A stretch of 9,349 nt of DNA from Hyphomicrobiales bacterium (GCA_013214985.1 JABSRY010000059.1:1-9349); one strand, 5' to 3'; positions 1 through 7,028 are shown, counted from the first letter of the stretch. Notes: generated from the letters alone by a model not told the origin. Program-made: numbers and translations.

Positions 1-15
1 ATTGATAAATAAAAC

Positions 16-31
16 TGGCACGCATCCTGCT
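16..31 (+). promoter_or_regulatory. Sigma-54 promoter of the flgF operon
   Basis: The sequence TGGCACGCATCCTGCT matches the -24/-12 consensus TGGCAC-N5-TTGCW with one change (C for T at the start of the -12 element). The GG (17-18) and GC (29-30) are exactly 12 bp apart, which RpoN promoters require. The predicted start of transcription is near 42, giving a leader of about 30 nt before flgF. The activator site is not visible and may lie outside the window. Confidence 0.82.
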
Positions 32-71
32 TATTATAAACCAATAAATAAAATAATATTTGAGCTGAAAC

Positions 72-812
72 ATGAATAATGCAATTAGAATAGGACTTTC
101 TCAACAGGCCGCCTTAAAAAGGCAGCTTTCAACTGTTGCAAACAATCTTGCCAACATGAGCACTGCAGGTTTTAAGACCGAAAATTTAGTATTTCAAGAA
201 TATATTATGCCAGTTGCAAAAATGAACAATCAAACATTGGGTTCAAAAAACTTATCCTACGTGTCAGATGTTGCTTTAATGCGTGATTTTGGCACAGGCA
301 GCATGGAAGTAACAGACAACCCATTAGATGTCGCAATAAATGGCGAAGGTTGGTTCAGCGTTCAAACACCAAATGGCAAACGCTACACAAGAGATGGTCA
401 CTTTTCATTAAATAGCGAAGGCCAATTGGTAAACCTTTCAGGCCATCCAGTACTTACTGATGGCGGCCCTATTAACTTCACACAAAATGAAAGCGAAATC
501 ACCATCGCAAAAGATGGTTCAATTTCTACCAACCTAGGTCAAAAGGGCAAATTGTTAATTACGGTTTTCGATGATCAACGCCTATTACAAAAAGAAGGTG
601 ACAACCTGTTCAACTCTCCGGTCGAAGGCCGCGAACCCGAATTTGTAAGCCTTGCACAGGGTATGATCGAAAAATCAAATGTTCAACCAGTTGTACAAAT
701 GACCAAAATGATCGAAATACAACGCGCTTATGAGCGCACATCAAACATGATCAAAAAAATGGCAGATCTAAAATCCAGCGCAATCAATAAACTTGCACAA
801 GTAGCAGGATAA
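72..812 (+). CDS. flgF: Flagellar basal-body rod protein FlgF
   Basis: Encodes a 246-residue proximal-rod subunit that is exported by the flagellar type III apparatus and polymerises in the periplasm between MS ring and distal rod. The N terminus carries the rod/hook family helix and signature (ANNLANMSTAGFK, residues about 23-35). The middle has the LDVAINGEGWFSV block (about 85-97) shared by FlgF and FlgG. The C terminus has the family helix around QMTKMIEIQRAYERTSNMIKK. Length is normal for FlgF, and it lacks the extra segment that marks FlgG. The ATG at 72 has only a weak purine stretch (TGAG, 61-64) before it but sits about 30 nt after the predicted sigma-54 start. It is the first gene of flgFGAH; its stop codon overlaps the flgG ribosome binding site. 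Confidence 0.95.
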   Translation: MNNAIRIGLSQQAALKRQLSTVANNLANMSTAGFKTENLVFQEYIMPVAKMNNQTLGSKNLSYVSDVALMRDFGTGSMEVTDNPLDVAINGEGWFSVQTPNGKRYTRDGHFSLNSEGQLVNLSGHPVLTDGGPINFTQNESEITIAKDGSISTNLGQKGKLLITVFDDQRLLQKEGDNLFNSPVEGREPEFVSLAQGMIEKSNVQPVVQMTKMIEIQRAYERTSNMIKKMADLKSSAINKLAQVAG

Positions 813-823
813 AGGAATAAATA

Positions 824-1609
824 ATGAAATCTTTACACACCGCTTCAACTGGTATGATGGCACAACAACTTAATGTTGAGGTTATTTCAAACAACATCGC
901 CAACATGCGTACAACGGGTTACAAACGCCAACGGGCAGAGTTTCAAGATCTATTATATCAAAATTTAAGACGTCAAGGTGCTTCCACTTCAGCTAACGGC
1001 AGCACGGTACCCTCAGGCATTCAAGTGGGTGTTGGTGTTAAAACTGGTGCAACATACCGTATCATGTCACAAGGTAGTCTAGCATTTACCGAAAAAAAAT
1101 TAGACGTCGCTATTCGGGGCGAAGGCTTCTTCCAAATCGAGCTACCAAGTGGTCAAACTGGCTATACAAGAGATGGTACATTTGAGCGCGATGCTAACGG
1201 CAACTTGGTTACTCTAGATGGTTATCAAATTGTACCAAATATTGTTATTCCCGATAACGCACGGGATATTTCAATCGGCAAAAATGGTACAGTCGAAGTG
1301 TTTTTAGATGAAGATACCGCAGCCGTAAATGTCGGCCAAATCACTTTAGCCAGATTTGCTAACAAAGCTGGCTTAGAAGCCATCGGTGATAACCTATTAC
1401 TAGAAACACCATCATCTGGCACACCAAATGTTTCAGTCGCAACCAACGCAGGTACAGGCAGTATTTTACAAAATTTCGTCGAACAATCAAACGTCAATGC
1501 CGTTCAAGAAATCTCCGAGCTAATCACCGCTCAAAGAGCCTATGAAATGAATTCAAAAGTCATCACCGTTTCAGATGAAATGATGTCAGTTACCGCACGT
1601 CTGAAATAA
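824..1609 (+). CDS. flgG: Flagellar distal rod protein FlgG
   Basis: Encodes a 261-residue distal-rod subunit, almost exactly the usual FlgG length. The N-terminal helix contains SNNIANMRTTGYKR (residues about 22-35). After it comes the segment YQNLRRQGASTS...VPSGIQVGVGVK (about 45-73), which corresponds to the FlgG-specific stretch that stiffens the distal rod and is absent from the FlgF next door. The LDVAIRGEGFFQI block and the C-terminal helix (ELITAQRAYEMNSKVI) are intact. An AAGGA ribosome binding site (812-816) overlaps the flgF stop codon, with 7 nt to the ATG, so the two genes are translationally close. FlgG follows FlgF in rod assembly and needs the P and L rings encoded downstream as its bushing. 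Confidence 0.96.
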   Translation: MKSLHTASTGMMAQQLNVEVISNNIANMRTTGYKRQRAEFQDLLYQNLRRQGASTSANGSTVPSGIQVGVGVKTGATYRIMSQGSLAFTEKKLDVAIRGEGFFQIELPSGQTGYTRDGTFERDANGNLVTLDGYQIVPNIVIPDNARDISIGKNGTVEVFLDEDTAAVNVGQITLARFANKAGLEAIGDNLLLETPSSGTPNVSVATNAGTGSILQNFVEQSNVNAVQEISELITAQRAYEMNSKVITVSDEMMSVTARLK

Positions 1610-1635
1610 TTCAACAAATGAGTAGAGATTTAAAA

Positions 1636-2637
1636 ATGTCAATTTTTGCACCATTAAAAACCAGTATAGCAAAACTTATTGCGCCTTTGGCTATTTGCCT
1701 AGCGATAGTGCCAAATATTGCAAATGCAAATGTGCTTAAATCATCTGCAATCGAAGTGAATGCCAATGTTATATTACTAGGCGATATTTTTAACGTCGGC
1801 GTTCTTCGGGCACGCGAAGAATTGTTCCAAGCGCCACCTCTAGGCCGTAAAGGTATATTAACCGCTAAAATACTCACAGATATCGCAGAAAAATATAGCA
1901 TCGATTGGCATGCAACTACAAATTTTCAAAAAGTCACAGTATCCCGTAAATCAAAAACCATCGACAATATAGAAATCAAAAACATCATTCGCAACTATGC
2001 AGCAGATAACAACCATATTAATAGAATAACAGAACTAACCAAAGTTAAACTATATAACAATTTCAAAACATTAATCATGCCTGCAAGCGATTTCCCAAGC
2101 TTCAATGTTTCAGAGTTTGATTATCGCCCATTTAACGATCAATTTACCGTAACCTTTAGATATATCAACCAAGGCAACCCAAAAACAATTCAGATAAGCG
2201 GTAAAATAGAAAATCTAGTTCGCATCCCAGTTTTTGCAAATAACATCCGTCGCAATCAACAAATATTGCAATCCGATATTAAATATATTCAAGTCAACAC
2301 CCGCAGGTTGCCAGATAACATTGTTTTACACATCGAAGATATTATCGGCAAATCAGCAAAAAATAGCATACGAGCTATGCAACCCATTGCCGAACATTTG
2401 CTAAAATACCCCGATTTAGTCAAGAAAAATACAATAATTAATTTAGCGTTTAACCAAGGGCGCATTCAATTAAACATCAAAGCAAGGGCATTAACGACAG
2501 GCGCAAATGGTGCATTAATCAAAGTAATGAACCTTAAATCAGGCAAACAAATTGACGCTATCGTAACTGGCATAGATCAGGCGATGACACTCAATTCAAA
2601 CAGAAGAAATGCAAGATTAATAACTGCATTAAAATAA
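1636..2637 (+). CDS. flgA: Flagellar P-ring assembly chaperone FlgA
   Basis: Encodes a periplasmic chaperone for assembly of the FlgI P ring. I start it at 1636 (333 residues) because AGAGA (1624-1628) lies 7 nt upstream; an in-frame ATG at 1618 adds six residues but has no ribosome binding site. The N terminus is a signal peptide with a hydrophobic core (LIAPLAICLAIVP) and a cleavage site at the ANA motif. The C-terminal half has the SAF/FlgA fold: an RIPVFANNIRRNQQILQSD stretch, then VKKNTIINLAFNQGRIQLNIKAR and a final ALIKVMNLKSGKQIDAIVTG. These match the conserved end of FlgA. The N-terminal half is poorly conserved, as usual in this family. The gene is 26 bp after flgG and 16 bp before flgH. 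Confidence 0.9.
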   Translation: MSIFAPLKTSIAKLIAPLAICLAIVPNIANANVLKSSAIEVNANVILLGDIFNVGVLRAREELFQAPPLGRKGILTAKILTDIAEKYSIDWHATTNFQKVTVSRKSKTIDNIEIKNIIRNYAADNNHINRITELTKVKLYNNFKTLIMPASDFPSFNVSEFDYRPFNDQFTVTFRYINQGNPKTIQISGKIENLVRIPVFANNIRRNQQILQSDIKYIQVNTRRLPDNIVLHIEDIIGKSAKNSIRAMQPIAEHLLKYPDLVKKNTIINLAFNQGRIQLNIKARALTTGANGALIKVMNLKSGKQIDAIVTGIDQAMTLNSNRRNARLITALK

Positions 2638-2653
2638 TAACAGGCTGAAAAAA

Positions 2654-3400
2654 ATGACAAACAAATTAATTAAAACAACAGGGCTTATCATAGCAATATC
2701 TATGCTTACCGCCTGTGGTGCGGCAGATCGCTTAAGTAAAATTGGTCAAGCCCCTGCTTTAACAGGCATCGAAAGCCCAACACAAAAAGTTGGTTATCGT
2801 AAAGTAGTCATGCCAATGCCACAAGTTAATAAGCGCAAAAGATATAGCGCATCTTTATGGTCACAAGGCTCAGGCACATTTTATGGCGATAATCGCGCGG
2901 CAGATGTTGGCGATATTGTAACCATAGATATCAATATATCTGACAAAGCAAAAATCGACAATAAAACCACCCGTGGCCGTACTTCAAGCGAAGACTTTGG
3001 CATAGATGCCTTCGGTGGTATTATGAAAAAAATATCAGCAACCCATCCAAAGGTAAACCCAGCCAGCTTAGTTGGTTTTGGTAACAGCAGCGCATCAGCA
3101 GGCAACGGTTCAGTAAATAGAAAAGAAGATCTACAGTTAAAAATTGCGGCGGTCATCATTCAAAAACTTCCAAATGGCAACCTAGTTGTAGAAGGTAGAC
3201 AAGAAGTACGCGTAAACTTCGAAGTTAGAGAATTAATCATCGCAGGCATCGTGCGTCCAGAAGATATTCGCTCCAACAATACAATCGATAGCAGCCGTAT
3301 TGCCGAAGCCCGTATTTCATATGGCGGACGTGGTCAAATTTCAGATGTTCAACAACCCCGTTATGGCCAACAAGTATTAGACGTATTGTTACCATTCTAA
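2654..3400 (+). CDS. flgH: Flagellar L-ring lipoprotein FlgH
   Basis: Encodes the outer-membrane L-ring protein, 248 residues. The N terminus is a lipoprotein signal: a basic start, a hydrophobic core and the lipobox LTAC, making Cys21 the lipidated residue after cleavage. The family blocks are present: SLWSQGSGTFYGDNRAADVGD (residues about 68-88), LPNGNLVVEGRQEVRVN, the GIVRPEDI-SNNTIDSS-IAEARISYGG-GQISD series, and a C terminus ending in LLPF. The ribosome binding site is weak. It is the last gene of the flgFGAH unit, followed closely by hairpins and a terminator. With FlgI it forms the LP bushing through which the rod turns. Confidence 0.94.
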   Translation: MTNKLIKTTGLIIAISMLTACGAADRLSKIGQAPALTGIESPTQKVGYRKVVMPMPQVNKRKRYSASLWSQGSGTFYGDNRAADVGDIVTIDINISDKAKIDNKTTRGRTSSEDFGIDAFGGIMKKISATHPKVNPASLVGFGNSSASAGNGSVNRKEDLQLKIAAVIIQKLPNGNLVVEGRQEVRVNFEVRELIIAGIVRPEDIRSNNTIDSSRIAEARISYGGRGQISDVQQPRYGQQVLDVLLPF

Positions 3401-3408
3401 AAGTTCAT

Positions 3409-3435
3409 TCCGAGGTTATCGCCTCGGATATTTTT
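3409..3435 (+). terminator. First terminator-like hairpin after flgH
   Basis: A 7-bp perfect stem (TCCGAGG at 3409-3415 with CCTCGGA at 3422-3428) has a 6-nt loop. It is followed by a short T-rich tail (ATATTTTT). It starts 9 bp after the flgH stop. A probable weak intrinsic terminator or 3'-end stabiliser. Confidence 0.65.
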
Positions 3436-3440
3436 CAGCC

Positions 3441-3458
3441 GTGTTTCGTAAGAAACAC
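3441..3458 (+). other. GUAA-tetraloop hairpin without T tract
   Basis: GTGTTTC (3441-3447) pairs perfectly with GAAACAC (3452-3458) across the loop GTAA, which is a GNRA-type tetraloop in RNA. No T tract follows, so it is not a terminator by itself. It sits between two terminator hairpins and may stabilise the mRNA end. Confidence 0.5.
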
Positions 3459-3467
3459 TAAACTTTG

Positions 3468-3496
3468 CCGCAGGTTTTATGCCTGCGGTTTTTTTT
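3468..3496 (+). terminator. Main terminator of the flgFGAH operon
   Basis: A GC-rich 7-bp stem (CCGCAGG at 3468-3474 with CCTGCGG at 3482-3488) has a 7-nt loop and is followed directly by eight T residues. This is a classic rho-independent terminator on the plus strand. Confidence 0.9.
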
Positions 3497-3526
3497 CGTT
3501 GGGTCGGGTTTTTATGATTCAGACAC

Positions 3527-3556
3527 AAAAAAACCAGATAGAAAACTACCTGGTTT
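3527..3556 (-). terminator. Terminator of dksA (minus strand)
   Basis: Read on the minus strand, an 11-bp stem (plus 3531-3541 with 3546-3556) closes a TTTT loop and is followed by a run of seven T. One position is a G-U wobble on the minus strand but an A-C mismatch on the plus strand, which shows that the structure serves minus-strand transcription of dksA. Confidence 0.85.
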
Positions 3557-3577
3557 CATCTTAATATAATTTAAAAC

Positions 3578-3994
3578 TTAAGCATCACGATAAACTTTTT
3601 CGCGCTGTTCGTGTTTTTCTTGTGCTTCAAGCGACAAGGTAGCAATTGGTCTTGCGTCTAAACGCTTCAGACTAATTGGGTTACCCGTATCTTCGCAATA
3701 TCCATAATCACCAGCATCTAAACGTCTAATTGCAGATTCAATTTTAGAAATTAATTTACGTTGGCGGTCACGCGTACGCAACTCTAATGCTCTATCCGTT
3801 TCAGATGAAGCTCTATCGTTTAAATCTGGGTGATGTACATTATCTTCTTGCATAGAATGTATAGTACCCTTGCTTAAATCTAATATATCTTCTTTCCAGT
3901 CAACCAGTTTTTTACGGAAATAAGTCAGTTGATTTTCATTCATAAATTCTTCATCAGGTGAAGGCATGTAACCTTCGGCCAACTCTACAGTCAT
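3578..3994 (-). CDS. dksA: RNA polymerase-binding transcription factor DksA
   Basis: Encodes a 138-residue DksA, which binds the secondary channel of RNA polymerase and works with ppGpp in the stringent response. A long coiled coil carries the tip motif DLNDRA (the DxxDxA pattern needed for activity), followed by ELRTRDRQRKLISKIESAIRRL. The C-terminal globular part reads GYCEDTGNPISLKRLDARPIATLS: only the first of the four zinc-binding cysteines remains, which is usual for alphaproteobacterial DksA. I use the ATG at 3994 because a strong AGGGGAG site (4006-4000) lies 5 nt before it; the GTG at 4000 overlaps that site. It lies on the strand opposite to flgH, downstream of fliX with a 211-nt gap, and probably has its own promoter. 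Confidence 0.93.
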   Translation of the reverse strand: MTVELAEGYMPSPDEEFMNENQLTYFRKKLVDWKEDILDLSKGTIHSMQEDNVHHPDLNDRASSETDRALELRTRDRQRKLISKIESAIRRLDAGDYGYCEDTGNPISLKRLDARPIATLSLEAQEKHEQREKVYRDA

Positions 3995-4049
3995 ATCCAC
4001 TCCCCTAGGCGACCGCTAAACATTTAGCACGCTACTAAAAATTGAAGAT

Positions 4050-4076
4050 TTGTAAGAATTAAGCCTTACAATTCTT
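4050..4076 (-). other. Two alternative hairpins in the dksA leader
   Basis: Two mutually exclusive stems overlap here. One pairs 4050-4056 with 4065-4071 (7 bp, TTGTAAG type). The other pairs 4054-4060 with 4070-4076 (7 bp, AAGAATT type). Both fold in either strand and lie about 55-80 nt upstream of the dksA start. There is no T tract. A regulatory role is only a possibility. Apart from this and the -10-like box, the fliX-dksA gap (3995-4211) shows nothing else. Confidence 0.3.
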
Positions 4077-4172
4077 GTTAATTTGCAGGGACTATACATA
4101 TAAAGTAACATAAATTCAATCGATTTTGAATTTAGTTTTAAAATTTATTTTTATCTTATAGTTCAATACGTT

Positions 4173-4178
4173 ATTATA
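4173..4178 (-). promoter_or_regulatory. Possible -10 box of a dksA promoter
   Basis: The minus strand reads TATAAT, a perfect housekeeping -10 hexamer, in a very AT-rich stretch between fliX and dksA. No good -35 hexamer is found at 16-18 bp. If used, transcription would start near 4166 and give a leader of about 170 nt before dksA. No sigma-54 pattern is present here. Weak evidence in such AT-rich DNA. Confidence 0.35.
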
Positions 4179-4211
4179 CTAAAAATTTAGTTTTTTATTG
4201 TACCAGACCAA

Positions 4212-4634
4212 TTAACGATACTGCATTTTAGCTAATTCAACTCTTGCGCGCAAATCAATTTCATCCAGAACATTGTTTAAATCCGCATTTCCAAATGTTT
4301 GGCGCTCCTTACTTGCAAGCGCACTAAGTGCCTCTACTTTATGTTCAGAAATATGCCCACTTAATAGCCCAACCCTAATTTCTTGCAATATAGAAAGCAT
4401 TTCACGGCTATTATTAACCGCTGTTTCTTGCTGTTTCTTTTGGTCCATTTCTTGAACCGCAAGCAGGCTATCAACTGCAGCAACGGGTTGCATGGGTGAT
4501 AATGGCGCAGCAACATTGACTTCACTTACATCTTCATCAGCAACAGGTTGAAAGTCTCCATCGGTGCCAGATGTTTTTTTAGTATTACGTTTTTTGCTAA
4601 CAGAAGCAGCGCGGTTTTGATTGGTAATTCTCAT
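4212..4634 (-). CDS. fliX: Flagellar assembly regulator FliX
   Basis: Encodes a 140-residue protein of the alphaproteobacterial FliX family, close to the usual length. The first 60 residues are basic, then rich in Ala, Pro, Ser and acidic residues, probably disordered. The conserved C-terminal half includes MLSILQEIRVGLLSG and ends with LNNVLDEIDLRARVELAKMQ, the family's strongest block. In Caulobacter FliX links completion of the early basal body to activity of the sigma-54 activator FlbD; that role is inferred here. An AGGAGA site (4645-4640) is 5 nt from the ATG at 4634. It is divergent from flgI, as in Caulobacter, and has a good sigma-54 promoter of its own. Confidence 0.88.
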   Translation of the reverse strand: MRITNQNRAASVSKKRNTKKTSGTDGDFQPVADEDVSEVNVAAPLSPMQPVAAVDSLLAVQEMDQKKQQETAVNNSREMLSILQEIRVGLLSGHISEHKVEALSALASKERQTFGNADLNNVLDEIDLRARVELAKMQYR

Positions 4635-4704
4635 TCCATTCTCCTGATAACTTTAATAGATGATTCCCCGTATTATAATATAAAATCTCCTAAAGCACTA
4701 ATTT

Positions 4705-4721
4705 TGCAAACTATCGGCCAA
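4705..4721 (-). promoter_or_regulatory. Sigma-54 promoter of fliX (minus strand)
   Basis: On the minus strand the sequence TTGGCCGATAGTTTGCA fits the -24/-12 consensus, with a perfect TTTGCA at -12 and GG to GC spacing of 12 bp (plus positions 4719-4718 and 4707-4706). Transcription should start near 4694, about 60 nt before the fliX ATG. Confidence 0.72.
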
Positions 4722-4723
4722 AA

Positions 4724-4742
4724 GTAATCGGCAATTACTGCC
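4724..4742. promoter_or_regulatory. Overlapping dyads next to the fliX promoter
   Basis: GTAAT-N5-ATTAC (4724-4738) and GGCA-N5-TGCC (4730-4742) overlap just upstream of the fliX -24 element. They look like a protein-binding site, possibly for the sigma-54 activator (FlbD in relatives) or a repressor. Function is inferred from position only. Confidence 0.35.
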
Positions 4743-4754
4743 TAATTTGCAATT

Positions 4755-4842
4755 ATTACACATCACAAATCCACAGCAATAATCACATCCCACCATAACT
4801 ATTTGTATTTATTAGACAATTTTTATTTATTACAAATCACAA
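4755..4842 (+). repeat. Two copies of a 14-bp direct repeat upstream of flgI
   Basis: ATTACACATCACAA (4755-4768) and ATTACAAATCACAA (4829-4842) differ at one base and are 74 bp apart, about seven helical turns, so they face the same side of the DNA. The second copy ends 5 bp before the flgI -24 element. A further AATCACATC lies at about 4781-4789. These could be activator sites for the divergent promoters. Confidence 0.4.
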
Positions 4843-4845
4843 TAA

Positions 4846-4862
4846 TTGGCACAGTTTTCGCT
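4846..4862 (+). promoter_or_regulatory. Sigma-54 promoter of flgI
   Basis: TTGGCACAGTTTTCGCT matches the RpoN consensus strongly at -24 (TTGGCACAG) and with a CGCT in place of TGCT at -12. GG (4848-4849) and GC (4860-4861) are 12 bp apart. The start of transcription is expected near 4873, 34 nt before the flgI ATG. Confidence 0.8.
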
Positions 4863-4906
4863 TTGTATATAGCAGTAATAAAACACTTATATATAAAGTA
4901 AAAATA

Positions 4907-6034
4907 ATGGCCGATATTAAAATACCGAAATCACTAATGAGATTTACATTTCTGTGCCTCTTCATGGTTATGAATGTAAATATCGGCGTGGCGGCTTCGC
5001 GTATCAAAGACATAGTCAATATCGAGAGTATCCGTACCAATAAACTAATTGGCTATGGTCTAGTCGTGGGTCTAAATGGCACGGGCGATAATTTGGGGTC
5101 ATCAAAATTCACTCAACAAAGCATGCAAACATTGCTAACACATTTCGGCATTAATGCTCGCGATATGGAGCTAAAGTCCAAAAATGTAGCTGCAGTAATG
5201 ATTACCGCCGAGCTACCTGCCTTTGCAATGAGCGGCACTTATTTAGATGTGGTAGTCAGTTCAATAGGCGATGCTAAAAGCCTGCAAGGTGGCGTTTTAC
5301 TGGCTACAAACCTTTTGGCCTTAAACGGCGTCGAATATGCAGTTGCACAAGGGCCCGTATCAATCGGCGGTTTTAAAGCAGAGGGTAAAGCAGCTTCAAT
5401 CACAACTGGCATTCCCACGGTTGGCCGCATCGCCAATGGCGGCGTCGTAGAACGCGAATTGCCGTTAGATTTAGCATCCCGTAGAACTTTAAAACTTGGC
5501 CTTAAAAATCCAGATTTCACCACAGCAAAAAGAATAGCCCGTACTATCAACGCATTTATGGCAATGAAAGTAGCAGTGGCACTCAACCCAAACACCGTGC
5601 AATTGCGCCGTACAAATGTTTACCAAGGCACCATGGTCGATCTAATCACCGAAATAGAGCAACTCCGCGTTGAGGTAGATCAGGTTGCGCGGGTTTTAAT
5701 TGACGAGCAAACAGGCATCATTGTAATTGGGCATAATGTAAGGGTTAGCAAAGTCGCTATAGCCCAAGGCAACTTAACCATAGCAATAACCGAAGCACCC
5801 GAGGTAAGCCAACCCGCACCTTTTTCAGATGGCATAACCACCGAAGTGCCCCGTACAGAAATAACAGTAGACGATAATTCAGATAATGCATTAGCAGTAT
5901 TAGAAAACAGCATCTCACTTAGTGAGTTGGTAGACGGCCTAAATGCTCTGGGCGTCGGCCCACGCGACTTAATCTCCATATTGCAGTCAATGAAGGCGCT
6001 CGGCGCACTTCAAGCTGAACTCATAGTAATGTAA
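4907..6034 (+). CDS. flgI: Flagellar P-ring protein FlgI
   Basis: Encodes the periplasmic P-ring subunit, 375 residues, of normal family length. The N terminus is a Sec signal peptide with a hydrophobic core (FTFLCLFMVMNVNIGVAA) and likely cleavage before SRIKDI. The mature start, RIKDIVNIESIRTNKLIGYG followed by LVVGLNGTGD, is the hallmark FlgI block. Later blocks include AEGKAASITTGIPTVGRIANGG, DEQTGIIVIGHNVRVS, and the C-terminal SLSELVDGLNALGVGPRDLISILQSMKALGALQAELIVM. No clear ribosome binding site precedes 4907; an in-frame ATG at 4937 would give a shorter signal peptide and is the alternative. It is first in flgI-flgJ-flgN and is driven by its own sigma-54 promoter. FlgA, encoded upstream, assists its assembly. 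Confidence 0.96.
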   Translation: MADIKIPKSLMRFTFLCLFMVMNVNIGVAASRIKDIVNIESIRTNKLIGYGLVVGLNGTGDNLGSSKFTQQSMQTLLTHFGINARDMELKSKNVAAVMITAELPAFAMSGTYLDVVVSSIGDAKSLQGGVLLATNLLALNGVEYAVAQGPVSIGGFKAEGKAASITTGIPTVGRIANGGVVERELPLDLASRRTLKLGLKNPDFTTAKRIARTINAFMAMKVAVALNPNTVQLRRTNVYQGTMVDLITEIEQLRVEVDQVARVLIDEQTGIIVIGHNVRVSKVAIAQGNLTIAITEAPEVSQPAPFSDGITTEVPRTEITVDDNSDNALAVLENSISLSELVDGLNALGVGPRDLISILQSMKALGALQAELIVM

Positions 6035-6045
6035 GGGACTATATT

Positions 6046-6432
6046 ATGAATATTACAACAAGCGCACTCGATATAAATTCAGCAATGCAAAATATTGCAT
6101 CTAATAATATTGCAGCAAAAACTGCCAAGGCCAGCGTTCAGTTTAAACAATATTTAAATCCAGAAACCAATAAGCCTTTAGAGCTATCCACGTCAGATAA
6201 ACAAAAAATAGAAAAAACAGCAACCGAGTTTGAAGCCATGTTCTTAACCAACATGCTAGAGCAAATGTATAAAGGCATCGAATTAGAAAAGCCTTTTGGC
6301 GCTGGTAATAACGAAAACATCTACCGCTCCATGCTCATTGGTAAATATGCCGAAAGCATGTCCCAAGGTGGCGGCATCGGTATCGCATCACAATTAAAAG
6401 ACAGCATAACCAAAATGCAGCTCGGAATATAA
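6046..6432 (+). CDS. flgJ: Rod-binding protein FlgJ, single-domain form
   Basis: Encodes 128 residues that correspond only to the N-terminal rod-binding domain of FlgJ. The key block is EKTATEFEAMFLTNMLEQMYKG (residues about 63-84), followed by FGAGNNENIYRSMLIGKYAESMSQGGGIGIASQL. The C-terminal muramidase domain of enteric FlgJ is absent, as is normal in alphaproteobacteria, where the single-domain protein is sometimes called CheL. It probably helps cap or start rod assembly; cell-wall opening would need a separate enzyme. AAGGGA (6033-6038) overlaps the flgI stop and is 7 nt from the ATG, so it is tightly coupled to flgI. Confidence 0.9.
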   Translation: MNITTSALDINSAMQNIASNNIAAKTAKASVQFKQYLNPETNKPLELSTSDKQKIEKTATEFEAMFLTNMLEQMYKGIELEKPFGAGNNENIYRSMLIGKYAESMSQGGGIGIASQLKDSITKMQLGI

Positions 6433-6473
6433 CAATCCTATCTATCAAAATTTAATGCCAATCGGATTAAAAA

Positions 6474-6965
6474 ATGCAGAACAATAAATTAAAACCCAAG
6501 CAGCAAAATAATGCATTGATACAAGATCGTACTCAAGCGATGATTTTTTGCACCGACATGCATGAAATATTAGCTAAGTTGCAAGATCTATTAAATCAAG
6601 AGACCTCACGGCTAAAAGCCAACGACCTCAGCATCTTGGCTATATTGCACGAAGAAAAACAGCATTTAATCGAAACATATTCCTATTTTGCTAACATTTT
6701 TAAGGCTAATCGGCAAAACTTATCCACCTTTGCGCCCGATAAAATAGCAAAACTACGCATGATTATAGAAAACTTTCAAGAGAGCCTGCGCCGCAACCAC
6801 CTCGCAATAGATGCCCAGCAACAAGTTGCCCTAGGCATCATGGAAACCATCACCAAACATGTAGAAAACCTAAACAGACCAACGACTTACGGTAATATTC
6901 AACAACAAAAATCACGGCAAAAAATTCAATATTCAACCTCTTTAGCACTTAATGTTTCTATTTAA
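6474..6965 (+). CDS. flgN: FlgN-like flagellar export chaperone
   Basis: Encodes a 163-residue, mostly helical soluble protein. Residues about 28-125 form heptad-like helices (MHEILAKLQDLLNQETSRLKAND ... IENFQESLRRNHLAIDAQQQVALGIMETI), the pattern of FlgN chaperones, which bind the hook-filament junction proteins FlgK and FlgL before export. The C-terminal tail contains TYG and ends SLALNVSI, like the YG...SLN ending common in alphaproteobacterial FlgN/FlbY proteins. Its place after flgI-flgJ fits this assignment. The first 20 residues are polar and variable. CGGA (6463-6466) lies 7 nt before the ATG. Similarity is judged by pattern only; family membership is likely but not certain. Confidence 0.7.
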   Translation: MQNNKLKPKQQNNALIQDRTQAMIFCTDMHEILAKLQDLLNQETSRLKANDLSILAILHEEKQHLIETYSYFANIFKANRQNLSTFAPDKIAKLRMIIENFQESLRRNHLAIDAQQQVALGIMETITKHVENLNRPTTYGNIQQQKSRQKIQYSTSLALNVSI

Positions 6966-7028
6966 AGTTGCAATTTAATTAAATTTTGATACAAATTTCA
7001 ATATAAATGTTTATAATTTAAGAAGATA

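Noticed and set aside
288..305. TTGGCACAGG inside flgF looks like a sigma-54 -24 element; similar TGGCAC strings occur near 1420 and 5074.
   Set aside because: None has GC at the required 12-bp distance from the GG, so they fail the basic spacing rule.
4179..4196. ACTAAAAATTTAGT followed by T's on the plus strand looks like a terminator.
   Set aside because: Its stem is purely AT except for the end pair, the loop would be tiny, and no plus-strand gene lies upstream; on the minus strand there is no T tract.
6966..7028. AT-rich inverted repeats after the flgN-like gene as a terminator.
   Set aside because: The stems (ATTTAATTAAAT and AAATTT pairs) are short and have no G-C pairs, so they cannot be told from base composition.
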